Assembly (NCBI GenBank): GCA_027886175.1
Contig: JAJNNQ010000031.1
Location: forward strand, 2,766,501-2,830,500
Source: Phylloscopus collybita
Lineage: Eukaryota > Chordata > Aves > Passeriformes > Phylloscopidae
Direction: 5' to 3'
Length of the DNA: 64,000 nucleotides
This document shows positions 11,502-21,436 of this stretch, piece after piece (the first letter of the stretch is position 1; the number at the start of each line of letters is the position of its first letter). A program made the translations under genes and the position numbers. The notes beneath the pieces are model-generated. The model saw nothing but the letters and a program-made list of their open reading frames with translations. It was not told the DNA's origin and did not search any database.

Positions 11502-11873
11502 CTGATGTATCTGATCACCTAATGCTGCAATGTCTGCCTAAGCAATGCTGTGCATGAAGTTGTGTTTTGGGTTTGAGGTTCTCTCTTACATGTGAAGTTC
11601 CTAAATAAGGTTAATAACCTTAAGATTTCAGAACTGTGTTAATCCAGATGTGCTATTTGCACTCAAACAACAACAAAAAGTACTTTTGCTTTCCCTTTGG
11701 GCCATTGAAAATGACAGTTCTAAGGTCCCTGGTAGTTTTAAAGAAAAGGAATCCAGGAAGGTTTCATACCCACCTAATGCAAGATTTAGTGGTAAAAATA
11801 ATCCTGTTTTATGTGGAAGGAACATAAAGGAATTAAGAAAAAGTCTTGCACATGAGAATGATCAAATGGTTCA
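11501..11873. other. Unique AT-rich DNA
   Basis: No recognised feature. Confidence 0.45.
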
Positions 11874-11935
11874 TAAAATCATGGAATTCCAGAGTGGTTT
11901 GGGGTGGAAGGGACCTTAAAGATCATCCAGAGGAG
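11874..11935 (-). mobile_element. Short CR1 3' fragment
   Basis: Only the terminal ~60 bp remains: AAAATCATGGAATTCCAGAG, GGTTTGGGGTGGAAGGGACC and TTAAAGATCATCCAG. The remainder of the element was never copied or has been lost. Confidence 0.85.
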
Positions 11936-12547
11936 GGGGCTCAGCTCCCCATGGGATTTGCTCCCTAAGCATCCCTTCAGGACTGGAGAATGTCTCCTGG
12001 TGTTCCAGCTGGGTTAAACATCATCCCCTGGTGCACACACCCCGAGTTACTTTCATTTTCACTGACTCTCTGCTTTCATTTTGAAACTTCTTGATTTTCC
12101 CGAGCTCAAAGAGAGCTGGCAGCTGTCTTGGGACATCACCCTGAGCCATGGCAATCTGGATGATTCATTTGCCTCCAAAGAGAGAGCTCAAAGCTTGAAA
12201 CCCTTTTCAGGCTCAGTGAAAGACGTGGATTTAGGAGGATCTTGGTTTCCCTCTCCCAGAGAGCTGCCAAATCCCCTTCTCCTCTCCTGTGGTTCTTGTG
12301 CCACTCTCCAGCACTGTGCATTAAATAACCTGGCTGATGTTTGTCACGTGTGACTTGTCCTTTTGGGCCTCTCTGGAGGCACAAAAATCTGCTTTGTTTT
12401 GTCTGCCTCTTTTAGGGCTTTTTAATCCAAATTTATTTTGCTGTGGCCAAAATAGATTTGGATTAAGACAGAGTGAGATTCGGCCTGGAGAGCACTTTGC
12501 TTCCAGAGAGAGTTTGTTCCAGGCTGGGGTTAATTCCTAAAAAAACC
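11936..12547. other. Unique non-coding DNA
   Basis: No gene or repeat recognised. It lies next to the patchwork duplication at 12548. Confidence 0.45.
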
Positions 12548-12666
12548 CTCGTTTTACAGAAGGAATCTGTCTTTGCTGTGGAAGGAGCTCATGGCCAGTG
12601 GTGGGGCCAGAGCAGGGAGGTGCTGAGAACCCTCTGGCTGCATTTGGTGGATTTTTATTCCAGTCT
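12548..12666 (+). repeat. Segment A of duplication patchwork
   Basis: About 119 bp, repeated almost identically at 12997-13115 (A'). Begins CTCGTTTTACAGAAGGAATC and ends near TTTTTATTCCAGTCT. A and A' bracket segments B and C, giving the order A-B-C-A'. Confidence 0.92.
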
Positions 12667-12759
12667 TACCCAGCTCACCCAGGTCTCCCATGAGGAGTTG
12701 GAAGCTTTTGTTCCAGGCTTGAACTTACATTTAGGTAAACTTGGATTAAAAAAATAATA
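12667..12759 (+). repeat. Segment B of duplication patchwork
   Basis: Matches 20511-20600 in the same orientation (ACCCAGGTCTCCCATGAGGA through TTAGGTAAACTTGGATTAAA). It is not a known retroelement by inspection. It abuts segment C, whose other copy lies about 17 kb away from B's other copy. Confidence 0.9.
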
Positions 12760-12996
12760 GGTTTGTGGATGTAAGGATTTTTGTAGTACTCCAAATTCTC
12801 CTGGCAGCACCTTTTCCCTCTCTGGTTTGGGAAGCAGAAGAATGAGAAGAGCTGCATTTTAGTTCCTGTGTTCTGGTGGTGAGAACCTCCTGGTTGTCAG
12901 GACATTCCCCACAGCTCTGGAGAATCCCTCTTGTGTGACATGGGATTGAACTGACATAAAAGGGGGGAAAAAAGAGTCACAAACACAAGACTCTTC
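12760..12996 (+). repeat. Segment C, copy of 3512-3748
   Basis: A direct copy of the 237-bp segment at 3.5 kb, over 95% identical by eye. Its left edge is fused to segment B and its right edge to A'. Confidence 0.92.
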
Positions 12997-13115
12997 CTCG
13001 TTTTAGAGAAGGAATCTGTCTCTGCTGTGGAAGGAGCTCATGGCCAGTGGTGGGGCCAGAGCAGGGAGGTGCTGAGAACCCTCTGGCTGCATTTGGTGGA
13101 TTTTTATTCCAGTCT
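12997..13115 (+). repeat. Segment A' of duplication patchwork
   Basis: Second copy of 12548-12666, differing at only a few positions (e.g. TTTTAGAGAAGG versus TTTTACAGAAGG). It closes the A-B-C-A' unit, so the event resembles a tandem duplication with templated filler between the copies. Confidence 0.92.
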
Positions 13116-13200
13116 CTACCTGGTGCTGTGGAACTCCACTCAGTATGGTCCCAGGGCACCAAGGATTTTTTCCTGGGGTATGTCTTTCAGTTTTTCTTCG

Positions 13201-13548
13201 TAAAATTCCAGGATGGTTTGGGTTGTCCCATGGGCAGGGACACCTCCCACTCTCCCAGGCTGCTCCAAGCCCCATCCAGCCCAGCCTTGGACACTTCCAG
13301 GGCTCCAGGGGCAGCCACAGCTTCTCTGGGAATTCCAGCCCAGCCAGGAATTCCCAATTCCCAATCTCCCAGGCAGCCCTGCCCTCTGGCAGTGGGAGCC
13401 ATTCCCTGTGTCCTGTCCCTCCAGCCCTTGTCCCCAGTCCCTCTCCAGCTCTCCTGGAGCCCCTTCAGGCCCTTCCAGGGGCTCTGAGCTCACCCTGGAG
13501 CCTTCTCCTCTCCAGGGGAACATTCCCAGCTCTCCCAGCATTTCCTTG
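13201..13548 (-). mobile_element. CR1 LINE 3' region (~350 bp)
   Basis: Reverse-complement CR1 from AAAATTCCAGGATGGTTTGG through the CATGGGCAGGGACACCTCCC, CCTTGGACACTTCCAGGG and GGGGCAGCCACAGCTTCTCT blocks into upstream 3'-UTR sequence. About 35 bp normally lying between GGTTTGGGTTG and CCATGGGCAG are missing. Long open frames here on both strands (up to 228 codons) are by-products of this GC-rich, stop-poor element. Confidence 0.93.
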
Positions 13549-13755
13549 TAGGAAAAGAAGCAGAAGTCCATTTCCACAATGGGAAGCAAAGCTCAGCAAT
13601 CACAAAAGACTCTTCAAAGCCCCTCCCCTGGTAACTACACCCAGAGCGTGGCTGTACCCCCCCAAAAAAACACCCTGTGAAAAATCAAAACTGCTCATCA
13701 GACGTGTAACCCCTGTAGGAAAAGGTGTCACTAACACTGAGAATTTTTTTCCCAG

Positions 13756-13756
<1 letters not shown>

Positions 13757-13790
<34 letters not shown>

Positions 13791-13812
13791 TATTATTTTT
13801 TTTTTTTTTTTG
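13757..13812. repeat. (AT)n followed by T-rich tract
   Basis: About 30 bp of AT dinucleotides followed by TTATTATT and a T run. Simple sequence only. Confidence 0.93.
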
Positions 13813-13989
13813 GCACTTCCACTCCTGCTAGCTCATTACCTTGCTAACAGGAGCACCACTGCCACCAGCACTGGAAGCACACCCAGCACCACACAGGCTT
13901 CCTGGATCCCATCTCTTGTTCCCTGCTTTATTTCCAGCCCCTGACCTCTCTCTGCAGCTCTCCCAAGCCACGGGGTGAGCTAATGTGCC
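13813..13989. other. Unique non-coding DNA
   Basis: C-rich short sequence with CACCAC-type words; nothing recognised. Confidence 0.4.
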
Positions 13990-14460
13990 TCCTGTGCACA
14001 TCATTTCTGTGGGTTCAGCAGCTCTCTAATAATAATCAGCCCCTCTAATTTGGTTTGCTCCATTCATTGATTGCCCCAAATATGATTTTGCCAGGCGAAG
14101 CTCCCCGAGTCATAACTACAAAAATGACAGGCAGTACTTTTTGTAATCTCCATATTTGACGCATGAAAGAAGGCTAAATTCCTGTTTGAATAAACAACAT
14201 AATAAGGTTATTGAGAATAAGACCATTACTATATAAAATTATGTCTAAGTGGCAGATATAATTAACATTGGATTGTAATTACACTAATTACAAGTCACAT
14301 TAAGATACTCCAGTAATGACAAAGTGAGCACCCTATAATTGAATGGAATAAGCAGGGAAACATGCTGCTCACACTAATTACCTAAATGAGCTAATATGTC
14401 TTCGGAGTGACAGTCATGCTCAGTGTTATTACACAGGCAAGACAATTTTGTAAGTTAAAA
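13990..14460. other. Candidate conserved non-coding element (strongest in window)
   Basis: About 470 bp of AT-rich, non-repetitive sequence dense in homeodomain-type cores: CTAATTTGG near 14047, GATATAATTAACATTG near 14254, GTAATTACACTAATTACAAG near 14276 and CTAATTACC near 14374. There are also TGACGCATGA and TGACAGGCAG words (TALE/AP-1-like). It lacks CR1, LTR or simple repeats, and its texture is that of deeply conserved vertebrate developmental enhancers. Evidence is compositional only. Confidence 0.45.
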
Positions 14461-15180
14461 AAAAAAAAATCTAATTTCCTTCCTTCCTTCTCTTCAGGAC
14501 CCATTTCAAATCATCAGCAGCTTCAGAATTTCTCTCTTGAGCCAAAAATAGAGAGATCCCACAGTTCAGGCCTTTGCTAATTTTCTTCGACAAAGGACAA
14601 TTTTCAGGGTTATGCTGCAATTTTTGACGTGCTCCTGCTGCTCCCAAAGTAAAACTGGGCTTGCTCTGGGTTTCTTGGTGGGCTCCTCTGGCAAAGTCGA
14701 TCCACTGTGATTTTTTATTTTTTTTTCCCACTTGTCTAAATTCGAAGCAAACAAAATAATGTAACTTAAGCTCAGCGTGCTCTATGACATCAAACGGACT
14801 TATTTTGTTGGCTCCAGAGTAACAAACATGGCTTAGAACAGTCTGGCTCCAGTTGTGCCCTTGAGAGTGGTAAAATTTGAATTATTCAAGGCAATTAGTG
14901 GAAGCATTGCAGTGGAACTCAGATTTCAGCTCAAGCTTCTAAGAATAAAAAACTCGTATAAGAATAGGAATTCTCCATATTGTGGAAAGAAAAAAAAAAA
15001 AAAGGCGCATTACTTTTCCTTTAAACACCTCCAGCTGTCTGGGGCTGGGAGCTGGGAGGAAAAACAACCTAACAGACAATTTAACAATCGAAAATAGTTC
15101 GCTGAGAATTAACAAACACGAGCCAATGCACTTCATCAGCTTGTCTGGGCTTCCAACTTACCCGAATGATGGGTGGTAAT
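14461..15180. other. Unique AT-rich DNA
   Basis: Includes short A runs near 14458 and 14990-15004. Part of it may extend the preceding candidate regulatory block. No gene or repeat family is recognised. Confidence 0.45.
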
Positions 15181-15628
15181 TATTTTTTTTTTTTTTTGCT
15201 TTCTGGGTGGTTTGATTCTCAAGGACCCAGGGCACCAACGATTCCCATCCTTTTGGTGATAGCCAAAAAATCCCAAGCATATGGCTCCCCAGCCATAGTT
15301 CTGCCTGTTGTTGTTTATTTTTGTCCCGGGGTGTGGGAGGTTCACTCGCAGAGCACTCGGGTGCCAGCACTTTGATGAACTCTTTTCCTGTCACCAGGAA
15401 CGCCGTGGCTTTTTGGGAAGCATCTGACAGAGGATGAGGAGGCAGCTGAGTGGGAGGGTGTCCTCAAATGTAAAGAGACGTCAAAGCTGCTGATGAGAAA
15501 TGAGATGTAGGGGTGTCTGGAAGGCACATCCTCCCCTACTGGGAGCAGAGAAGGGGAGGGGGGAGGAAAAAAAGAGATGGAGCCTTGGAAGTTTAGGTCA
15601 GGAGGAAAAAAAAAAAAAAATAGAAAGA
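15181..15628. other. Unique DNA with T and A runs
   Basis: T run near 15183-15199 and A run at 15606-15620. Purine bias on the + strand begins near 15535. Confidence 0.45.
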
Positions 15629-15854
15629 CCTGGCAAGGAAATTAAGTGATTTTAAAGTGTTTAAAAAAGGATGGATGCATGGTTTTAAGAAGTAAAGGAG
15701 ATTTGCTGTGGGCCTGTTTGTGGAAGGTTCTTTGGAAGAGCTGAAGGAATCTGGAAGAGAGAGGAAAGGGAGGTCGGAGAGAGATGGCAAAGCAGTGCCA
15801 CAGAACTCTGGGAAAAACAAACAGACAAAAACCCCAAAAAACAAACTAAACAAC
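15629..15854 (+). repeat. 226-bp tandem duplication, unit 1
   Basis: Begins CCTGGCAAGGAAATTAAGTG and is repeated head-to-tail at 15855. Differences are small indels (unit 2 has extra GAGTTT- and CCCAAGGGAGG-type insertions) and a few substitutions. Strongly purine-biased on the + strand. Confidence 0.95.
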
Positions 15855-16070
15855 CCTGGCAAGGAAATTAAGTGATTTTAGGCTGTTTAAAAAAGGATGG
15901 ATGCATGGTTTTGAGTTTAAGAAGTAAAGGAGATTTGCTGTGGGCCTGTCCGTGGAAGGTTCTTTGGAAGAGCTGAAGGAATCCCAAGGGAGGGAATCTG
16001 GAAGAGAGAGGAAAGGGAGGTCGGAGAGAGATGGCAAAGCAGTGCCACAGAACTCTGGAAAAAAAAACCC
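15855..16070 (+). repeat. 226-bp tandem duplication, unit 2
   Basis: Second head-to-tail copy of 15629-15854, ending GCCACAGAACTCTGG. The copies are over 90% similar by eye, indicating a relatively recent duplication. Confidence 0.95.
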
Positions 16071-16380
16071 CAAAAAAAGAGGGAGAAGGAGATGAAATGT
16101 GAAAAAAATGGGGAAAAAGATAGAAAAGAGGGGATAAATGATGGGAAAAGAGAAAGGGCAGTGGGGGGAGCATCAATGGTAGCATCAGACAATTTTAAGA
16201 TGACAGAGGACAACTAGAGATTTATAATGTTGAGGGAAAGGAGAAGAGTGCAAAATGTTAAGGGAATGTGCAAGGAAAAAGAAAAGAGGGATCATGAGGA
16301 GGATTAGAAGTGGGGCTCAAACGGGACACAGCCACTGAAGGAATGGGAGTGTGTGAGGAGAAAAAGTAAAAACCTCTCTA
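16071..16380. other. Purine-rich tract
   Basis: Continuation of the A/G-biased + strand with few pyrimidines (e.g. GGGAAAAAGATAGAAAAGAGG near 16111). No gene. Such strand asymmetry can support triplex-prone DNA. Confidence 0.6.
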
Positions 16381-17732
16381 AGTCTTGGCTTTAGAGAGGC
16401 TGCACAGAATTAGTTCAACTGCAGACAACTGCTCTAGAGAGTGAAAGTTTGATTTGGCTCACAGAGAGCCACCAGTTCCAACCATCTTTTGCTCTCCTTG
16501 CAGGTTTAAAAAGGAAAGAAATGATAAAATCCTAGGTCTGCCCAAAATCTTTCATCTGGACTCCACCTGGGTCCTTATTCCTCCTCACACAGTTCCATGC
16601 AGGGATTTGGTTAATTGTAAAAAACCAACAAAATCTCTTCCGTGGGAGAGATGGAAATGTCAAATTTGACATGGCATTAGCAATCCCCTTATCTATGATA
16701 ACACAGGAAAAAAAGAAATAAATTGATATCTGAATTTATCCCAGCAGCTAGGTTGGTTCATTTGTCTGTATCGTGACATAGGTACATGTTTTACAACTGT
16801 CTGGAAAAGTGTCTTTGCTCATATTAACAAATAAATGAAAAATTGTTGCTAAAATATAAAAGTGCATTAAAAAAACCCTCAAAAAACCTCCAGTAACCAA
16901 AGTTTTTCTTTGATTGAAAGCATTTATCCAGAAAAAGTTACCTGGGAGTTCGAATTCCAGAGAAAATTGTGATTTAAATTCAGAAGACCATCAAATGAAT
17001 AATTTTAACAGATTCTCAGCTCTTCTTAAACAGATGACTGTGTGTTTGCAACTGAATGTTTGATAAATGAAAAGAGACGAAATGTTCTACTTTTCAGCAC
17101 ATTTTTACCCACAGCTGGTGCACAGACTGAGACTCAGTGTATGTTGCTTTAGCCGTGATTTTTCAACTCGAGGTTTGCTATATTTAGCCCCACATATATT
17201 TAGAATTGATGGAAGTAAATTTTGTTAACTTTGGGAAACGAAGCCGAGCTGGACTTTGGTCCAGCTGAAAAATATCAGGGTTGCTCCTTAATTTCATGAT
17301 GCTGGGAATTACCAGCTCCAGGGATCCCACCTGAAGACCATGAGAGGTTCCCATGTATTTCCATCAGAAATGTGGCTGTTGATTAGGATCGTGCATATTT
17401 GAGGAGTATTGTACACATCTGGGAAAAAAATAAGGTTACCTGGGGATTTGCTGAAGCATTTTTATTCACAGTTAACGTGTGAAAAAGTGTTTAAATTGGC
17501 AGAAAGCTTGGGTATATATATTTTTTTCTAAAGGCCTGTTTGCTTAAGTGGTGTGATAATAAAAGGCCATTCCATATTCCCCCTCCTGGTCAGGACTGTG
17601 CTCACACACCTGCTGAAATATTCCGTGAGGAATTCCCGCCGCGCTTCATTCCATCTGGATGCTTTATGCATTCCCTGGTGAACGTGTCCTCAACTTTTAC
17701 AGCAATGATTTTTCAGCACATCCCGCTGGTAG
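16381..17732. other. Unique AT-rich non-coding DNA
   Basis: About 1.35 kb without recognisable repeats or genes. The AT-rich words around 16680-17240 could hold regulatory elements, but no single block stands out. Confidence 0.45.
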
Positions 17733-18227
17733 CTTTGGGGCTGGGCAGAAGTGTGTCCAAAAAGTGGGACAGAATTTAAGTGTTCCAAAAATGAGTAAAG
17801 GAAAATAAGTAAAGAAAAATGAGTAAATACTTAAAAAATGAGTGAAACTTTGTACTATGGTTTAATTGACAAAGTGGTACCCGGCTGAAGGTTGGGCATG
17901 AAGATCTTGGGGCTGGGCAGAAGTTTTTCCAAAAAATGGGACAAAATTTAAGTGTTCTGAAAGTGAGTAAAGGAAAATGAGTAAAGAAAAACGAGTAAAT
18001 ACTTAAAAAACAAGTGGAATTTTGTGCCGTGGTTTAGTTGACAAAGTGGTACCCAGTGGAAGGTTGGACATGAAGACCTTGGGGCAGGGCAGAAGCGTGT
18101 CCAAAAAATGGGACAGAATTTAAGTGTTCCGAAAATGAGTGAAGAAAAATGAGTAAATACTCAAAAAATGAGTGGAATTTTAGTGCTGTGGTTTAGTTGA
18201 TAAAGTGGTACCTGGTTGAAGGTTGGA
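17733..18227 (+). repeat. ~172-bp tandem array, units 1-3
   Basis: Three head-to-tail units start at 17734, 17906 and 18078 with CTTGGGGC(T/A)GGGCAGAAG. Each contains an A-rich stretch with repeated ATGAGTAAA words and ends with ~45 bp matching the CR1 3' region (GGTTTAGTTGACAAAGTGGT, then GAAGGTTGGACATGAAGATC). The third unit is cut by a retroviral LTR at 18228. Confidence 0.93.
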
Positions 18228-18573
18228 TGTTGCTCTGTTTTTCTAAAGTTGTTTCAGCCTTCTGATGTTTTACTTTTGTGGTGGAGTTTCTCATGCACTT
18301 TTATGTAAATAATGATTGTTTTGCATTCCTTTCTGGAGGAGGAGAGCATTGATGGACTGTTGGGTTGACCAATGTGGTTGGAGAGAACAATTTTCTTCCT
18401 CCAATGGTCACTGTGACAATGGTCACATTTACAGAATTCCAACATGGTCACTGTTGGAATTCTACAAATGTCAAGGTCTGTAAATAAACTGCTCCCCTTT
18501 TTTTTTTTTTTTTTTTTTTTTGCCTTGGACATCTCAGTGTGTGAGTGTCCTTCTTTCATGTCGAATTGCAACA
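18228..18573 (+). mobile_element. Solo LTR of an endogenous retrovirus (346 bp)
   Basis: Begins TGTTGC and ends GCAACA (inverted termini), flanked by the 6-bp direct repeat GTTGGA at 18222-18227 and 18574-18579. The interrupted tandem unit resumes exactly after it. AATAAA lies near 18484 and a 23-bp T run follows. A perfect 12-bp inverted repeat (AGAATTCCAACA at 18433-18444, complement at 18452-18463, 7-bp loop) sits inside. The 6-bp duplication suggests a class II (ERVK-like) source. No internal viral genes remain here. Strand is inferred from AATAAA. Confidence 0.88.
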
Positions 18574-18579
18574 GTTGGA

Positions 18580-18778
18580 CATGGAGATCTTGGGGCTGGG
18601 CAGAAGTTTTTCCAAAAAAATGGGACAAAATTTAAGTCTTCCAAAAATGAGCAAAGGAAAATGAGTAAATACTCAAAAAATTAGTGTAATTTTGTGCTAT
18701 GGTTTAGTTGACAAAGTGGTACTCAGTTGAAGGTTGGACATGAAGATCTTGGAGACCTTTCCCAGCCTTAATGATTGT
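18580..18778 (+). repeat. Tandem array final unit plus CR1 tail
   Basis: The fourth unit (18589-18747) is followed by TTGGAGACCTTTCCCAGCCTTAATGATTG. This is the continuation of the CR1 3' end that units 1-3 lack, so the array probably arose by tandem duplication across the 5' junction of a truncated CR1 copy. Confidence 0.88.
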
Positions 18779-19223
18779 TAGATTTCCACGTGCTGCTCGT
18801 GTTCTACCACTGATAGTGACACTGGTAGCTTCTCTCAGTTTGCTAAATGCTGTGCAAGTTCTAGTTCAGGAAAACGTTTTGATCAAGCTGTTGAATAAAA
18901 ATGCAGTTTGAGTGATTATAAAATAACCAGCTCAAGGCTCTCACTATGCTAATCTGAACACCAAAGTTAATTTAGTTGTTATTTAGAATAGCAATTCATT
19001 CAGATCAGCGAAAATACAGTTCTCAGCCACTCCAGATAAATAATAAGCAGGGGAAAAAAAAAAAAAGTGATTTATTCCAATTGGATTTTATCAGCACAAG
19101 GCTGCTGCAGTGAGGAGGGGAAATTGCAGGCTCAGTAGCACAGCAAAGGTTGGAGCATCTCCCTGGGTTGTGTCAGCATTTGCTGCAGGTTCCCCATGGG
19201 AACTCCCTTTCCTCCTGCCTTTC
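18779..19223. other. Unique AT-rich DNA
   Basis: Short A run near 19052. Nothing else recognised. Confidence 0.45.
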
Positions 19224-19429
19224 TTCTCCCAGGGAATGAGGGTCAGGAGAGAAAAGAGCCTCAAGTTGCACCAGGGGAGGATCAGGTTGGATATTCCAGG
19301 CAATTTCTCCACAGAAAGAGTGGATAAACACAGGCACAGGGTTTATTTGGCATGGTGGTATCAGCTGATGCTTGCACTTTAATGAACTTGAAGGTCTTTT
19401 CTGACCTTAATGATTCCATGATTCTGTGA
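19224..19429 (+). mobile_element. CR1 LINE 3' end with internal loss
   Basis: Forward CR1 with CTCAAGTTGCACCAGGGGAG, GGTTGGATATTCCAGGCAAT and the 3' end TTCTGACCTTAATGATTCCATGATTCTGTG. The middle (the usual GAGTCACCATCCCTGGA block) is absent or replaced. Confidence 0.9.
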
Positions 19430-20510
19430 CACTCCTCGGGGATCTCAGCCTGGGCAAACTCCTGCTGTGCTGAATAAACGTGGCAGAGATTTGCATATGA
19501 ATTTATTTGGCAATCCCAGCAATAATCCTCTGGGTTTAGTCTGAAACGGAATCCCTCCAGTGAGTCACTTCTTCCACACAATGCAAATGTTTAGGGTTTG
19601 TAAGGAATAGGATATCCAAGGGAGGATCAGATCAGACCTCCCTGGTCAGCGTGGAAAAGGAGAGACGTGGGAGTCAGGGACTGGGGATCGTGTTTGCTTA
19701 GGAGCACTTTGGCCATAGAAAGCCAACCCAAATCCTCCAGAAGCCCAGCTTTTGTTCAGCCTTTTATTAGAGGAGGTGGTGACTCCCTAAAGCTCTGTGG
19801 GATGATAAAAATGTGCAGGAGTGGAAGGGGTCTGGACAGGCCTGTTAGCACTGGGACATTTTAGTCCCTTTGTTGGGGGGCTACTCAGCCTGGAATTCTG
19901 TGTTCCTGGGCCAAAGAGGAGTTTAAGACTGCCCTGCTGAGGGATGTGTGGTCCTGCAGATCTCCTGCCTCTGGAATTCCAGCTGCCTCCCAGCCAGTGG
20001 GATTGTCCATCAGCACCACCAACTCCCCAGCACCAGCTTGGGATTTGTGGAAAAAGAGGAGAGGGAAAGCTGAATTTGGTTAGAGCCCACTGAAGAGCAC
20101 TGGTGACTGATGTGTCTCCATCCCTTCTGAGCCACTCTGGCTCGGGATTTATTCTGAATAAAGCTCACTCAGGTTGGTTTTAGGGCGAGCAGAGAGGATC
20201 CATCTGGTGATTTCACATCTCATGGGCTACGAAAGGGACTCAACTGACAACTTTTATTGCTGTGTTGTCTCAAAATCTGAAAGCATTAAAAGTTTTTCAT
20301 TAGAGGGAAATGCTGATCAGGAAACAGCCCAGACTAGGAATCCATATGAAGAGCAATTACTGCCCAGTTTGGTGATGGATTGAGTACCAGCCCAATTTAG
20401 TAATTTTACATTTTACATTTTATAAAAATAAATGGCTGTGTGATTAAAGCATCAAGTGTTGTGTCTCAGGTTTACAGGAAGCAGGCACTGAATTAGTTCA
20501 CTTAATACTC
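19430..20510. other. Unique non-coding DNA
   Basis: About 1.1 kb with no named repeat. The 20160-20400 portion is AT-rich and non-repetitive and could be regulatory. Confidence 0.45.
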
Positions 20511-20600
20511 ACCCAGCTTACCCAGGTCTCCCATGAGGAGTTTGAAGCTTTTGTTCCAGGCTTGAACTTACATTTAGGTAAACTTGGATTAAAAAATAAT
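20511..20600 (+). repeat. Other copy of segment B (12667-12759)
   Basis: Same sequence and orientation as segment B in the 12.6-kb patchwork, including the AAACTTGGATTAAAA end, here running into AATAATAAT. Its left flank is unique DNA, so this may be the donor. Confidence 0.88.
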
Positions 20601-21388
20601 AATAATAAAAAAATCAGGCATGAATCCTAATTCACAGATTCCTTCTCAATCTGGAAGTAAAAATAATCCCTTTTCCCCATCCCCACTGCATACAATACTT
20701 GGTCTGATCAGTGCCACTTATTTATTCCTGTAATTTATTCCTATACTGTGGTGGGTTTTCTTTTCGTTTGTTTTTTCTTTTTTTTTTTTTCTTTAATATA
20801 AATTGACCAGGCATAGAAATATTCCCAGTGTGGTTTGTCTTTTGAAACTGTTTCATGTAGCAATTCTACAACATTATAAAAGCTGCTAAAATGACTTCAC
20901 TCTTTCCCCATATCTGTGTGTAATGAATCAGTCGAGGTACTAAAAGCAATCTGGAATGCAAGTATGGGCCCTGATAAATTAAGAGATATGGGAAAGTCTC
21001 TCTTAGGAGTTAAAAGCAGCCAGCCTGTTGCCAAAACCAGCTCTACTTTTAATAAAAACAATTCATTTGCAGAAAATAGGAGGGAATTGGACAGGGTCTT
21101 TTAAAAAATTTTAAAAACTACAGTCTTGCTTGTTAGAACCGGTTGTTAAAATTTAGAAATTGCAAACTGAAAAGAAATGAGCTGAGCTGACTCCTGCAGT
21201 AGATGAGCATGTGAAGGAAAGGGTGTTTTGTGCTCTTTTTGCATTTATTCACTGGTAAATGAATGTAACTTATCAGCCACCAGACCTGGAGTAAAGGTGA
21301 TGGCCGAGGTTTGTGCATTTTCTTATTCATCTTTTTCTGGTGAAAATGACATGTTTCAAGCCTTAAATCCATCTTGTTCATCCTTTCT

Positions 21389-21390
<2 letters not shown>
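20601..21390. other. Unique AT-rich DNA
   Basis: Includes a T-rich tract near 20761-20790 and a 62-codon frame at 20916-21104 with no recognisable domain, not called as a gene. Confidence 0.45.

Positions 21391-21435
<45 letters not shown>
21391..21435 (-). repeat. Poly-T run (45 bp)
   Basis: An uninterrupted T homopolymer (A on the complement). The flanks show no retrocopy body or target duplication. Nearby phenylalanine-rich open reading is an artefact. Confidence 0.95.

Positions 21436-21436
<1 letters not shown>

Noticed and set aside
13145..13831. 228-codon + frame with proline/serine-rich translation
   Set aside because: Most of it is antisense CR1 3' sequence, which is GC-rich and stop-poor; the end runs into a TA/T microsatellite.
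17733..18778. Regularly spaced repeats as a CRISPR-like array
   Set aside because: The units are contiguous ~172-bp tandem copies with no unique spacers, partly derived from a CR1 tail, in a vertebrate context.
20916..21104. 62-codon hydrophilic frame
   Set aside because: Coding-like in composition, but short, isolated and without recognisable homology or exon boundaries.
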